64,000 nucleotides of DNA from Branchinecta lynchi (taxonomy: Eukaryota; Arthropoda; Branchiopoda; Anostraca; Branchinectidae), in NCBI GenBank assembly GCA_023053575.1, contig JAKZAP010000004.1:16751624-16815623 (forward strand), read 5' to 3'. A program made the translations under genes and the position numbers. Below, in pieces: positions 1 to 11,000 of the stretch (position 1 is its first letter; the number at the start of each line of letters is the position of its first letter). The notes beneath the pieces are model-generated. The model made no database searches, was not told where the DNA came from, and was given only the letters and a program-made list of their open reading frames with translations.

Positions 1-765
1 AGGCATGTTAGGGACTATACCAGATTGGCGTAAAAATAGTCCCTCCCCCGATCTGATCATCGTTGGAAGAAGAAACAGTTGTCAATAAGTGGTATAACCT
101 TTCCAGATTTACTAGATCAAGCCCATTTTCTGATGAAATGAATATCGGCAGAGAGATCCAGTCTTGAAAACTGCAAACCGTATCTGACAAACTTGCTAAC
201 TGTTCTTACAAGTGCCATATGAGCTTTCAGCTCTTGTTATTTTGGGGGAGGTTGGAACGAACAGTGCATGAGGTTTAAGTACAGAGCTCTGGGCAGTACA
301 TGTTGATTCATTGCGTTGCGGCAGCAACACTTTGGTTTTGTCGTGTGTTTTTTTTCCTGGTCCTCCAATTTCAGCTTATTACTAGAAAGTGGTAAGGGTC
401 TAACCTCTGCGGTTTTTACGGAAGGTGTGTACCTTTACCCGGATTGATGAATATGACATTACATTTTGGAAAACTTCGTAGAACTCTTGCCTGAGGCAAA
501 AAATTATGGTTTTTGCTTGTCGTCGAGCCAGAGCCTACGGTGTGAAGTGGATTTGTATAGCCTACAGAGGACTATCTGGAGTTATGCAGCCAAGCTTTCG
601 TTTCAACCATGTTTGTTCTGCTTTCGAGTGGAAAGCTCCGTTCTAGCTGGCAAGCAGGTAGACACCAGTTTCAAGTTGAAGATGGACTAAAATTTGTAAG
701 TGCTAATTATGAGCGGCAGTTTTCTGGCCCCATAGCCAATATATCTTCTTTGAGTGACAAATAGA
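1..765. other. No gene recognised; one repeat end
   Basis: I see no convincing coding exon here. At about 206-240 there is an end (AAGTGCCATATGAGCTTTC then AGCTCTTG) that matches, in reverse orientation, the left end of the C-tract repeat family starting near 766. The two ends therefore face each other across about 530 bp. Confidence 0.5.
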
Positions 766-2112
766 ACAAGAGCTGCAAGCTCATATGGCACTTGCAAGGC
801 TGGGTCAGAGGATGAAAGTAGGAATTTTTCAGTTTGTGGGTTTGTTGTGATTATTTGTAAGCAAAACCCTTGAGATAATGGGTCCTTGGAAATCACGAGA
901 ACATACGTTTGGTAATACATTTCGCTGTGATGATGCGCACTTTAGGGGCGCTAGAAATTCATCTGTAATCAAAACTTTTGAAGCAAAAATGAAGATGAGC
1001 TCATCGAGAGAATGAAATGTATATTTTAATCAAAAGTATCATTTGTACTTTAAGAAATTCAGTTGTAAGCAAAACCCATGAGGCAAAAATATTCTAATCA
1101 TGTCAAGTCTCTAATGTTCAAGTTTCATGGTCCTAGCACATCTGGAAGTACTTTAACTGGTGATCACCGGAATTCCGGACCCCCCTTCCTCCCCCCACAG
1201 TGCTCGAACCCGATCCAGTTCTGTCACTGATGAATCTAGGGCTTGTGCTTGTTCTTCCCACCAAGTTTCGTCCCAATCGCTCCACTCTTAGCGTGTCACA
1301 AGATTTACGGCTCCCCCCCCCCCCTGACTCCCCCCCCCCCCCCCCCCCACAATAATCGGATCAGTTCGGACTTCACATGGGACATCCGAGACACGAGGTC
1401 TTTCCAAATATCAAGTTTCATTAAGATCTTATCACCCGTTCCAAAGTTATACGTACCTCTAGATTCCGGATTCCCCTTCTCTCCACTCCCCCCACGGTGT
1501 TCGGATCGGGGAAGTGACTATTTCCAAGTTAGTTTGGTCGGGTCCCTGGTACGCTTGCCAAGTTTCACTGTCCCAGCCCACCTAAAAGTAACTGAACTCC
1601 GTATCACCGGAATTCCGGCCCCCCCTCCAACTCCCACCACAGTGCACGAATCCCGTCCGCGTCTGCCAATGATGTACCTAGGGCATGTGCTTGTTCCTCT
1701 CACCAAGTTTCATCCCGATCCCTCCACTTTAAGCTTGTCATATGATTTCCGGTCCCCCCCCTGTGCCCCCCCCCACATTCATCGGATTCGGTCCGGACTT
1801 GAAGTGGAACATCTGAGACATGACGCCTCTCCAAATATAAAATTTCATTAAGATCCGATAACCCGTTCGAAAGTTATGCATGCCACGAAATTCCGGCTCC
1901 CCTCCCTCCCCCCACGATGGTCGGATCGGGCAAGTGACTATTTGCAACTTAGTTTGGTCGGGTCCGTAATATGCCTGCCAAGTTTCATCGTCCTAGCATA
2001 TCTGGAAGTACCCTAACTCGCAAACACCGGACTAACCGACCGACCGACCGACATACCGACGGAAAAGTGATCGCTATATGGCACTTGGCCGGAAGGCAAG
2101 TGCCATACAATT
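766..2112 (+). repeat. C-tract dispersed repeat, copy 1 (complete)
   Basis: It begins AAGAGCTGCAAGCTC, then ATATGGCACTTGCAAGGC, and ends with GACCGACCGACCGACATACC, then a small palindrome around GGCACTTGGCCGGAAGGC. Inside, a module of about 430 bp recurs near 1125, 1560 and 1980. Each repeat of the module carries AGTTTCATCGTCCTAGC-like sequence, GGAATTCCGG and a poly-C tract. Other copies lie at about 8270-9015, 15268-17255, 41500-42790 and 49218-50445. There is no transposase ORF; proline-rich ORFs here are translations of the C tracts. I cannot assign a transposon class. The hairpin-rich ends would also suit a Helitron-like element. Confidence 0.65.
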
Positions 2113-4525
2113 TACAGAAGCAAAAAGTGGCATTTTCCCACGGGTCCGAAAGTGCTGTATGTCTATTGTTTTTACCCATTTCTGTTCGTGATTTCTGCTT
2201 AGTTTATCATTCCGTTTTTAAACAATTAGAGCTCATACGTTCCCCCTTTCTAAGTGGTGATATTAGAAAGTTGGCAAAAAGGCAAAAAGTCAACTTTTGA
2301 ACCAACACAAATAGATTTTTTTTTTTTCAATGGCAATCGATAGATCTTGACCAGCTGATCAAAGTATATGGCATCTGTTTTTTCGTACAATAGTTTGAAA
2401 GTTTAGAGGGTTGACAACTTCAGTAGTAAGGTAGACAAAAATAGTCCTATCCTTATTGTGAGACATGTAGGGGACTTGTATGCAACAATCGGGTATTAGG
2501 CCATAATCATCTTTGGCGACGAGGGGCTAGCAACTTTTGCTAGCTGGTGCCCCTGTTAATCCTATTATTTGAAGTTTGATCATAAGAACATGGGTTTGTA
2601 AGTAAGAATCGGTTGCTAGAAGGGGTTCATGAGGGGCTAGAAACTAGTGCAGATTTATGCACATCTTGTTTGATCTCTATAAATCGGAGGGTAAGAAAAT
2701 TAGTCTCTATGGTCTGTCACTGTAACTTAGAATTAAGTCTTTGAGGCGTTGACAACTCCAGTGATAGGGTACACACTCAAACAAAGTATAGGCGGAACTC
2801 AATTGTGAGACAAGTCAGGGACTTGTAAGTAACAGTCGGCCGTTACACCATAATCGTCTTCGGTGCTGAGGGGTTTCTAACTGTTTCTAGTTTGTGTACC
2901 TATTTTGTATCCAGTGTTTTTGACGATAAGAAAAGTTTTAATCATGCCATCGTCCGAGAATTGGTTGCTAAAGTATTGTCATTTTTTTTAGATGCTCGAA
3001 TGGTCTATATGGTGATGATCTAACACTGTAACTTAGAATTAAAGTTTAACTGAACAGGCAACTTATTTTTACATCTTAGATTCAAATACATTGAATTATT
3101 ACAACACCTATTGGGGATTTTCATTCTGTCCACAGTTGTCTTCAGTAGGGACGTTGGTAATGTGGACGCTTTCCCATGGTGAATCCGTCCACAATTTGCC
3201 CGCGAAAATCACTGCACTATCACTACACAAGACACCTAACTATCTAGCCCTAGTTTTTGGCACTGCAGAATGCAGACACTTCTTTGTTTATTTGATACAC
3301 AATTTATTTACTCGTTTGCTGCTGGTATTGTTGCCAAATGTTCCAGGCACCATAGAGATATCACAAAAACGGGAAGAGCGGCAAGCACAATGGGGTAATC
3401 GATTATTTGGAAATATCAGAAAAACAAACTAACGCTTTTTCATCGGGTTTTCAAGATTACTTAAGCGAACAAGTGATGGGTAACTAGACTGTAGTATCCT
3501 AGCCCTTTTCGGTTAAACTTTAAGTGTCAACGCAACGGATACAAATGATAATGTAATAGTTTTGCAATAATTAGCATCTTTCGACAACTTCCGACATTAT
3601 TTTTTTCAACGGCGAGGGATAGCCATGTGATTGCAGATTTTGTCGAGTTCCTTTTTCTTGGATGGTCACACAATTCTTCTTTGATTGGAACGTACCGTTT
3701 TGAAAACCTCGAATGGTTGACAACTTCAACATTTAACGCGTTAGCGAAGAAACAAAACCAAAGTGTTGCTCTCGCAACACATCACGTTGCCCAGGCAACG
3801 TACGTCTAGTTTAACATACTCTTTTGTCTACTATCCTCCGGTTTACATCTGCTCTAATATATCATCCGTCGAATCGCAAAAAGTGTGAAACAAACCTAAG
3901 CATCTCAATTTCTGGGAATTTTCGAGATTATCTGAGATTCAATTAGTTCTGTGCCAACATTTTTTACTTCGAAACTCACATAATCTAGACATCTGGCAAT
4001 ATGTCTGACCTCTTTGACCACGGTAGTGACGGTATATGTTATTCTTCGTTCACCTTAGACCGCCAAATGAAATAAGAATATTTGTCTTCATCGATCTGAC
4101 GAGAAAGAAAACTTCCTACGTCGCTTAACTCAAGGTTTTGCTCGCAGCCAAAGAAAAGTGGGAAAAAACATGACTGGCAGAATCCAGCCCATGAAAGGAG
4201 AATTTAGGTCGTGACTGATTCGATGCTGGCGGTAAAATTTTTAGCTGAAACTACTTTTAGCTTAGTCAGAGATCGCTGGAGCATATATGAAAACAGTGTG
4301 TCAAGTTTAGACCCATTCCCTTCATTAATGTTGTCACTGAAAAGGAAGAAGCGACATGCAACAAAGTCGTGAAGGTTTTTTTCTTTTGAAATGGAAAGGT
4401 GGATTCTCTGTGTGGTTGGCCTCTGAAATTGGATTATTTAGCCGGGTAATTTTCGTTCTTGACACCTAACCATCTCGTTAATACAAATTTAAGCATCTAT
4501 GTTTCACAGAATGTCCGATATCATA
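2113..4525. other. Intergenic, nothing recognised
   Basis: This is AT-rich sequence with short ORFs whose translations lack any domain I recognise, for example a 113-residue plus-strand ORF at 3091-3432. If the choline transporter has a further terminal exon it should lie here on the minus strand, but I could not identify one. Confidence 0.4.
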
Positions 4526-4866
4526 AAAAAAAAAAAAACCTAATTCACAGCAGGCTTTAGATATGTATAGAGAAAAGAGGAAATCATATAAGCGTTTACA
4601 GAAAGTGAAGAAGCAGGATTCAGATGAGCAAGAGAGACAGAAAGTTAAGACATCGTATGTTGAGAGTACTATGAAATCTTTTTGGAAATTAGTTAGGGGA
4701 CAGTCAGATAAGTCGGGATGTAATAAGACTCCTGATCCAAATAGTTGGCTAGAATATTTTAGTGAAAATGAAAAAGAGGAACCTAATATGGATAGTTGGT
4801 ATAAGGAAGAGTTTGGTGATATTAAAAAGGAATCAGGGTTCCCATTAAAAGAGCAGGATTATAATT

Positions 4867-4930
4867 TTTTTTTTTTTCAATCAATCAATCAAGTTTAATC
4901 CGTATAGCTAAAAGCTAGAAAAGGAATAAA
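4867..4930 (-). mobile_element. Short poly-T (poly-A) retro-insertion inside the LINE
   Basis: A poly-T run, CAATCAATCAATCAAG and about 40 bp more interrupt the LINE frame between EQDYN and LIGKVTTEEV. ATAATTT occurs on both sides, fitting a target-site duplication of about 7 bp. Read on the minus strand this is a 3' terminal fragment of another LINE or SINE, ending with TGAT repeats and poly-A. Confidence 0.65.
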
Positions 4931-6111
4931 TAATTTGATCGGAAAGGTAACTACGGAAGAGGTGGCTGAGGCAATTAAGAAAATGCCAGGAAATTCAGCG
5001 CCAGGGGTGGATGGAATCCCCACTGGAGTTTTTAAAAGATCCCTGGGAGTGTTTAAGCCGGTATTAATGTCAATTTTCAACTTGATAGTTAGCTCAGCTG
5101 AGTGGGATATGAACTGGAGAACTTCAGTTATTTGCCCAGTTTTTTAAAAAAGGTGACCCTGAACTTCATGAAAACTATAGACCGATTTCTTTAGCTCCAT
5201 GTATAAGTAAGATTCTTGAAAAGATTATGGATAATAGGTTAACCAGTTGGATCAAGGCTGGCCAGATATTTAGGGAAGAACAGGCAGGTTTTAGAGAAGG
5301 ATATAGTGCGGTAGATAGGGTATTCTTATGAAAGTCGTTAACAGAACGCCATGTTTGAGGCAAGAAACGGCTGTTTGTGGCTTTCCTGGACCTGGAGAAA
5401 GCATTTGATAAGGTAAACCGGATTCTTCTTTGTCTTGAGTTGTTAAGAATAGGCCTTCCAAGGCTGAGAGTTAAACTGATAGCGGACATTTATGAACTAA
5501 GTTGGTGGTCGGTGAAGGTTTTAGGAAAAGAAAATTCTAAATTGTTTGAAGTGTTTAAGGGAGTTAAACAAGGTAGTTCATTGTCCCCTAAGCTTTTCTG
5601 CCTTTATATAAATGATATGGCAGAGTATTTTCAAAAGCGATGGGCTCCAACGGTTAAACTAGGTATGTCAGTATTGTCTGTGTTGCTTTTCGCTGATGAC
5701 GCGGTACTGGCGGCGACGTCTCCAGAGGATCTCCAAACTATATTAAACATCCTTTCAGATTATGTGGAAGGAAAGAGATTTATTTAAATGTAAAAAAGAC
5801 TGAAATAGCTGTTTTCACGGGAAGAAAACTAAGTGAGGAGTGGAATTTTTATTACCGAGGTCAGTGAATACAACAGTCGGCTAAGTATAAATACCTAGGG
5901 GTTACTTTATCCCATAATGGGGGTTGGAAGGATCACCTCCTTGAAATGAAAAGAACAGGGAGGATGACTTCTTCGGCTTTACTGAGAAGTTCAGTGGTTT
6001 CGAGACTAAAAGACCTAAAAATACATAAACATATTTTCCAATCAAAAATCCTTCCTACAATTCAGTACGGAGCTGAAATTTGGGGATTCGAAGCTGCGGT
6101 ACAATTGGAGT

Positions 6112-6650
6112 CAAATCAAAATCAAATCAAATCATTTAATGTAAACAAGATACAGTCTCTCATAGGCATAGCCCAAATATGGTATCTTTTAGTCAAACAG
6201 TTAATACAAGAAAGATTTGTCAACGAGAAAAACAAAAATAATAGGATAAAACGCACAAGTTACGAATTGTTAAAAGTACGAACAAAACTCGGTACAAAGC
6301 TTCGAGAATAACGCTGTGACCTGGAGTAAACCGGTGTCAGTTTTGGAACTTTCGCAGCCGCCTCTCTGGGGAGTCGGGATCTGAGGGGGACAAAGGGGGG
6401 CGGGAGGAAGTTCTTGTAGATGGGGTGGAGGAGGAGGGTTGAGCCAAATTTTAGGCACAGTTTCTCTCGACGGGCAAAAAGGGGGTCAAGTTTGTATTCT
6501 TTTAGATAAAAAGAGTAAGGCAGTGGGGAACCTCCGTAGATGATTTGTAGAGACCTCTTCTGAACCCGTTCAATTTTATCACTTTCTTCTTTTGTAAGAG
6601 CGAAATGCCAAACAGGACATGCATATTCTACTAGTGGGCGGATGAACATG
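6112..6650 (-). mobile_element. 5'-truncated LINE nested in the plus-strand LINE
   Basis: The minus-strand frame 6649-6260 starts FIRPLVEYACPVWHFALT and continues with KIERVQKRSLQIIYG. This is the conserved end of CR1/Jockey-type reverse transcriptases. The 3' end, on the plus strand at 6112-6140, is a run of AAATC repeats. The insertion splits the host LINE frame between LES and IQLLHYKRLIG; AGTC flanks both sides, so the duplication is about 4 bp. Only the last 130 codons and the tail are present. Confidence 0.8.
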
Positions 6651-7405
6651 CAGTCGATTCAGCTGCTTCACTACAAGAGACTGATTGGATTACATCCAAC
6701 AACTCATACCCAGGCAGTAACAGGTGAACTTGGGATTCAATCTATGAGAAATCTTAGGCTGGTGCAGATTCTTAGATTTTGGCTTAGGTTAGTTCGGTTA
6801 CCCGAAGACAGGTTACTAAAAATTGCATATAACGAATTAATGGAGTCGAAGGGTTCTCGGTCTCGGCCATTCCAAGTGAAAGCCATGCTCGATACTTGGA
6901 ACGATGGTCTGGGACCAGATGATCAGCCACAGTTGCTGGGACAGTTTGAGCACGTATTACGGGATCAGGAAATTCAAAATTGGCAGGCAGCACTGGATAA
7001 ACCAGAGACACTATTTTATTATAGGCAAATAAAAACTACTTTTGCATTTGAATATTATTTTAAATTAGGATTGTCGGCGCAGGCACTTAGTGTCGGTGAG
7101 AAGAATTACAATTGCCCACTTTGTTGCACTGGGCAAGATACCATTGACCACCTTCTAGGGCAGTGCCAAGAGCTTCCTTCATTGGGTTTAGTTGGGATGG
7201 CTGGTGGTGTTCTAATCCCTGGTATCTACAGTCGACAAATAAAAGTGTAATCCGTGAGGTAGTTTCTTTCATTTTGAATGCAATGAAAAGAAGAAAATAG
7301 TTTGGGTTTCATTTTTAGTGTTGTAAATTGTTGTTGGAGCTTCAGGAATCTGTTGTATGGCCGTATTAGGTTTTTCCAATAAATTATTATTATTATTATT
7401 ATGGG

Positions 7406-7662
7406 ATGTCATTATAGGTTAGTTTCAAATTTGTCATCTTGGGGAAAGGTTTCTGTTCAGCCACGCAGATTCTACGCATGCAGCAATTATATGTGAACTC
7501 TTTGACGACCGCAAAGGTTTTGCTTCTCTAACCTTAGGCTACCAAACGAAGCTAGAAAATTACCGTTCTTTCATCTGACGAGAACTATGGCAACAAAAAA
7601 TTGCCTTTAGGCTATCTGATACCTAAAATTTACAAAATGAACGGACAGAACTAAACCAGAAT
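7406..7662. other. Possible 3' flank of the choline transporter
   Basis: Short AT-rich stretch between the LINE tail and the last choline transporter exon. On the minus strand I find no clear AATAAA signal just after the stop codon at 7663-7665. Confidence 0.4.
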
Positions 7663-8023
7663 CTAAGGAATAAGTCCAAAGGATTGGTGGAAGGGTAGTG
7701 GTGCATACCTCAGGAAGTCCCATCGAGGAGCTAATTTTCCACTCTCGAAAAGCCACTTAGACAAAGCGCTGAAGGCAACCAATGAGACGAGGGACATGAT
7801 CATCGCCATCGTTCGAAATGGGAATAGCTGCTCGGTTCCATTCCAGCCAGGATAATATATTAACGGTTCCATGTTCATCAGCGGTTCGCCTCCGGACATT
7901 CTAACCAGGAGTCCAATTATGTACGATGCCAAGCTGCCGTACGTATTGCAGTGATTCTTGAAGTGGACCACCATGAGCAATTGAGGAAACAGGATAACGT
8001 ATACGAGATCTGAGCAGAGATAC
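7663..8023 (-). CDS. Choline transporter exon 9 (last exon found)
   Basis: The acceptor is CATTGCAG|GTA. It completes W403 and encodes [57 protein letters not shown], a final membrane helix, and [17 protein letters not shown]. Read straight on, it ends after 14 more residues ([14 protein letters not shown]) at TAG 7665-7663. A good donor (CTGAG|GTATGC) lies after FLR, with the exon then ending at 7709. The real C-tail may therefore be in an unseen exon further on. No dileucine-type tail like human DKTILV is visible in this frame. Confidence 0.9.
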
Positions 8024-11000
8024 CTGCAATGGTGGAAATACTTTAGAAGTTCCGCACAGCCGGAATTCTAGAAAATAAACGGGCGTCATTTCACTTCACT
8101 GTCACCTTAAGAGCCTTGATTGACCTCATTGCCAAAGTGATGGGTGATACCACTTATAAACAAAACGTTAAAAAATCAGGCTAATTTATTCGTGCTCATA
8201 ATCTCACACTCAGAAATTTATGTGAGCTGCAGATTTATGAGACATTTTAAGGCTTATTTCATAGGAAATACGTCGTTTTCATGGCATTTGCAGCCCCAGT
8301 TTCAAGTGCCAATATGTCATGTAGCGATCTTAATTTCTGTTCGTCGGTCCTTCCGTCGGCTATACTAGTCGGTCAGCTCCACATAAGCCAGGAGGATTAA
8401 AATTGGCACGAATACAAATACAGTACAAAATGGTTCAGGAATACTAGCTAACGTTTTCTTGATTCGATAACTCGTGGTGGATGGAGGGGGTAGGCGATCC
8501 GAAAACTTGTGTGATCAGTTTGTATGTCCCAGTCGGATTTCGCGGTGGGGGAGCTGGGGGGGGGGGATGGTACCAGACAATTTCTGAAAATGCTCAGATT
8601 CGAGTGAAACTTGATAGTTGTAAGAGATATCCCTGAGATGTGGCATTTATGTGTCTGAACCTAATCCGGGCACGCTGGAGGGATTTGGACAGTGCGCCAC
8701 AGTCTCATGTCACGGCTATAGGGACCCAATGAGTAGAATGGGACAGAAGAAAACACTTTATTTGACCTAAATGATCCAGTTCTGGGTCCCGGCCGGATCT
8801 AACCTCAGTGGGGGGTATTGTGTTGGATTGAGATGCAGGATGTTTCCCGTAAAAGCTCAGATTCGAGTGAAATTTGATGGAGGATACGATCAGATGCCCT
8901 AGATGCTCCATTTCTGGATCCGAACCACATCTGGTGTAGGGAAGTTGGAAGTTCTTTTTTGTGACGTCCTCAGTTATTCTAATTTTGTAACAAGTGCCAC
9001 AGGTGCTCCTAGCTCTTTTTCTTTGTCCCAGGCCTTTTGTCGAACACGAGTGTTACTCTGACGAAACCAAGCACTTAGCTTGGGAAATCTGCACTTTCTT
9101 TTTTCGTTGCTGTTGCGGGGTTTCCTCGCTACCTGACGAGGTCACAAGGTTCCGTTACTACCTTGACTTACGTCTCTTGTGTAGCTTATTTGAAGGTACT
9201 CGCTGAAGCTTTTTCTTATCAGTGAGATCGGGATGTTATCATTCGAGATCGACTGGGATAGTGGGCAGCACCGTACGATATTTTAGAAAGCTTCCGTTGC
9301 TCTTTGAACCTCTTCGAAGTAGCGAACACTCAAGTTTGTTGCCAAGGTTCATTTATATACTGGGCCCCTACAGCATTTGTATTCCATACTTATCATAATC
9401 TCGTATTTCTGAGATTTTTATTTGCAGTTTAAACAGTTTTCACAGCTGCTTTGTCACCGTCAGTGTTAGCTCTCGGTAAATTGCTAATTTCGACATCGAC
9501 AAATCGGATAAAATCATTAGTAACAAAAGTTTCACTATACCATAATCCATAAATTGTCGGAATCGTTAGAGCCATCACAGTAGCGAGTGCGCCGGTGACG
9601 AAGATAGATATTCTCATCACCCACATAATTTCGTGCTCGGACGCCTGGAAGGAACTTGCATGAGATGAGTTCTGAAATCCTATCAGGTATTAATTTGAAT
9701 GGAGATTGCAATATTCCGAGACCCGATCTTGGATCCCTGCTGAAGATAAGCGAGGACAAGCTCAGTGTTGGTTTCGACGTTTACGGTCTATGTCACTGGA
9801 GCAGCAACGCATGGATTAATAGATATATAATACAGTGGTTCCCATCCCTTTCCGTACCGTTAATCAAGGGATTCAAAAAGGTGCGGTACCCTTTTTTTGA
9901 CGAATTGAACTGACAAAATCGTAAAATGTGTACGATAGGGTATCTGATGTTGAGGACAACACTGACACTGAGTTAGGGGTCTCAAGAACGACTGAAGCGA
10001 GGAGGTATTAAAGCTATAGACTGACTTGATTTTGGGACCTTCGCGTATTCCTTGCGAGGGTCGCTCGTACCCTGTTGCGTACGCGTACCACCGGTTGGGA
10101 ACCACTGAGATAGATAGATAGATTTTTTTTTTTTTATTACTGAGCAGGGTGAGGGCCATGGTAACAAAAATATGAGAAAAAAAGTCTTACGCACACAAAA
10201 AACGCACATAACAAAAAAACAAAAAAATTTTCCTTAAGATTTCTCTTCTCTAATGACATATTTTTGGTATTTTCCTATTCCAAAAATCTACTCCCATGAT
10301 GGGGTAGTCCCATGTTCCATTGCTGTCCTTAGGAATCTCCCAGATCTCTTAACCGTAAGAAAACACTTCATCGCTTAATCGTAGGAAATTCACCGACACT
10401 GCAGTATTCTTCCGTCCATCACTCAGCTCCAAACACTCGCTAACCACGAGAATCAAACTCTCATTCATACACCCGCACATTGGACAGAATAAGGACCGGA
10501 TTTCTGCCTGTATATCGTCTTCTAGCCCCGATTGGCAGGGTATCCGCCAACGTTTCGATGATTATCTTTAATTCCTCCCGCTTAAGACACGCTTTAAGAC
10601 ATGTTATCACCCAATGTCTCGCTTACCGTAGCATAAAGCCTCAGGGATTCAGACTGATCCTTTCGAACGTGTCAGCCCTGTATTTCTTGACTCTTGAGTA
10701 TTTTCTCCACTAGCTTGGTAACTCCTTTCGTATTCCATTGTTCCGTATTTCAACTCCACAATTTTTCAATATTCTTCACTTAAGTACGGCCATGAATTAG
10801 GCGAATCATCTTTCTATGCTTCTAAATATGCTTCTAAATATGCTAAATATTCTAAAATTTGGCAACCGAACTATATTTTCCCCAAATCTAACCGTATTCA
10901 GTAATCTTACATTTCTCAACGATGTTAGACCTAACCAACCCCACACCGATCTGTATTGTGTGGATTAATACTGTAAGAGGAAAGTAAAAGTAGTGAACTT

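Larger units (their letters stand above)
4530..7405 (+). mobile_element. LINE retrotransposon relic with reverse transcriptase
   Basis: Broken plus-strand reading frames join into a non-LTR reverse transcriptase. Visible parts are the fingers region (APGVDGIPTGVF, 4990-5030), ENYRPISLAPCISKILE (about 5170-5220), AFLDLEKAFDKV (5380-5415), VKQGSSLSPKLF (5565-5600) and the catalytic FADDAVLAATS (5690-5720). Downstream comes KYLGVTLSHNGGW and then a C-terminal CPLCCTGQDTIDHLLGQC zinc-knuckle-like motif (about 7110-7170). The element ends in an ATT/TTA microsatellite tail at 7379-7403, as in I-like LINEs. It has stop codons and frameshifts near 5147, 5330 and 5790, and two nested insertions (4867-4930 and 6112-6650). 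The 5' end is truncated. It is inactive. Confidence 0.9.

Noticed and set aside
1243..1851. 202-codon proline-rich ORF
   Set aside because: It is a translation of poly-C tracts and GGAATTCCGG modules of a dispersed repeat, and other copies break the frame.
3091..3432. 113-codon ORF as a gene
   Set aside because: No family match, no splice support and a composition consistent with chance in AT-rich DNA.
5175..5489. 104-codon minus-strand ORF
   Set aside because: It is the reverse strand of the plus-strand LINE reverse transcriptase.
10480..10713. 77-codon plus-strand ORF in choline transporter intron 8
   Set aside because: No family signature. The minus strand may be decayed LINE, but neither reading is supported well enough.
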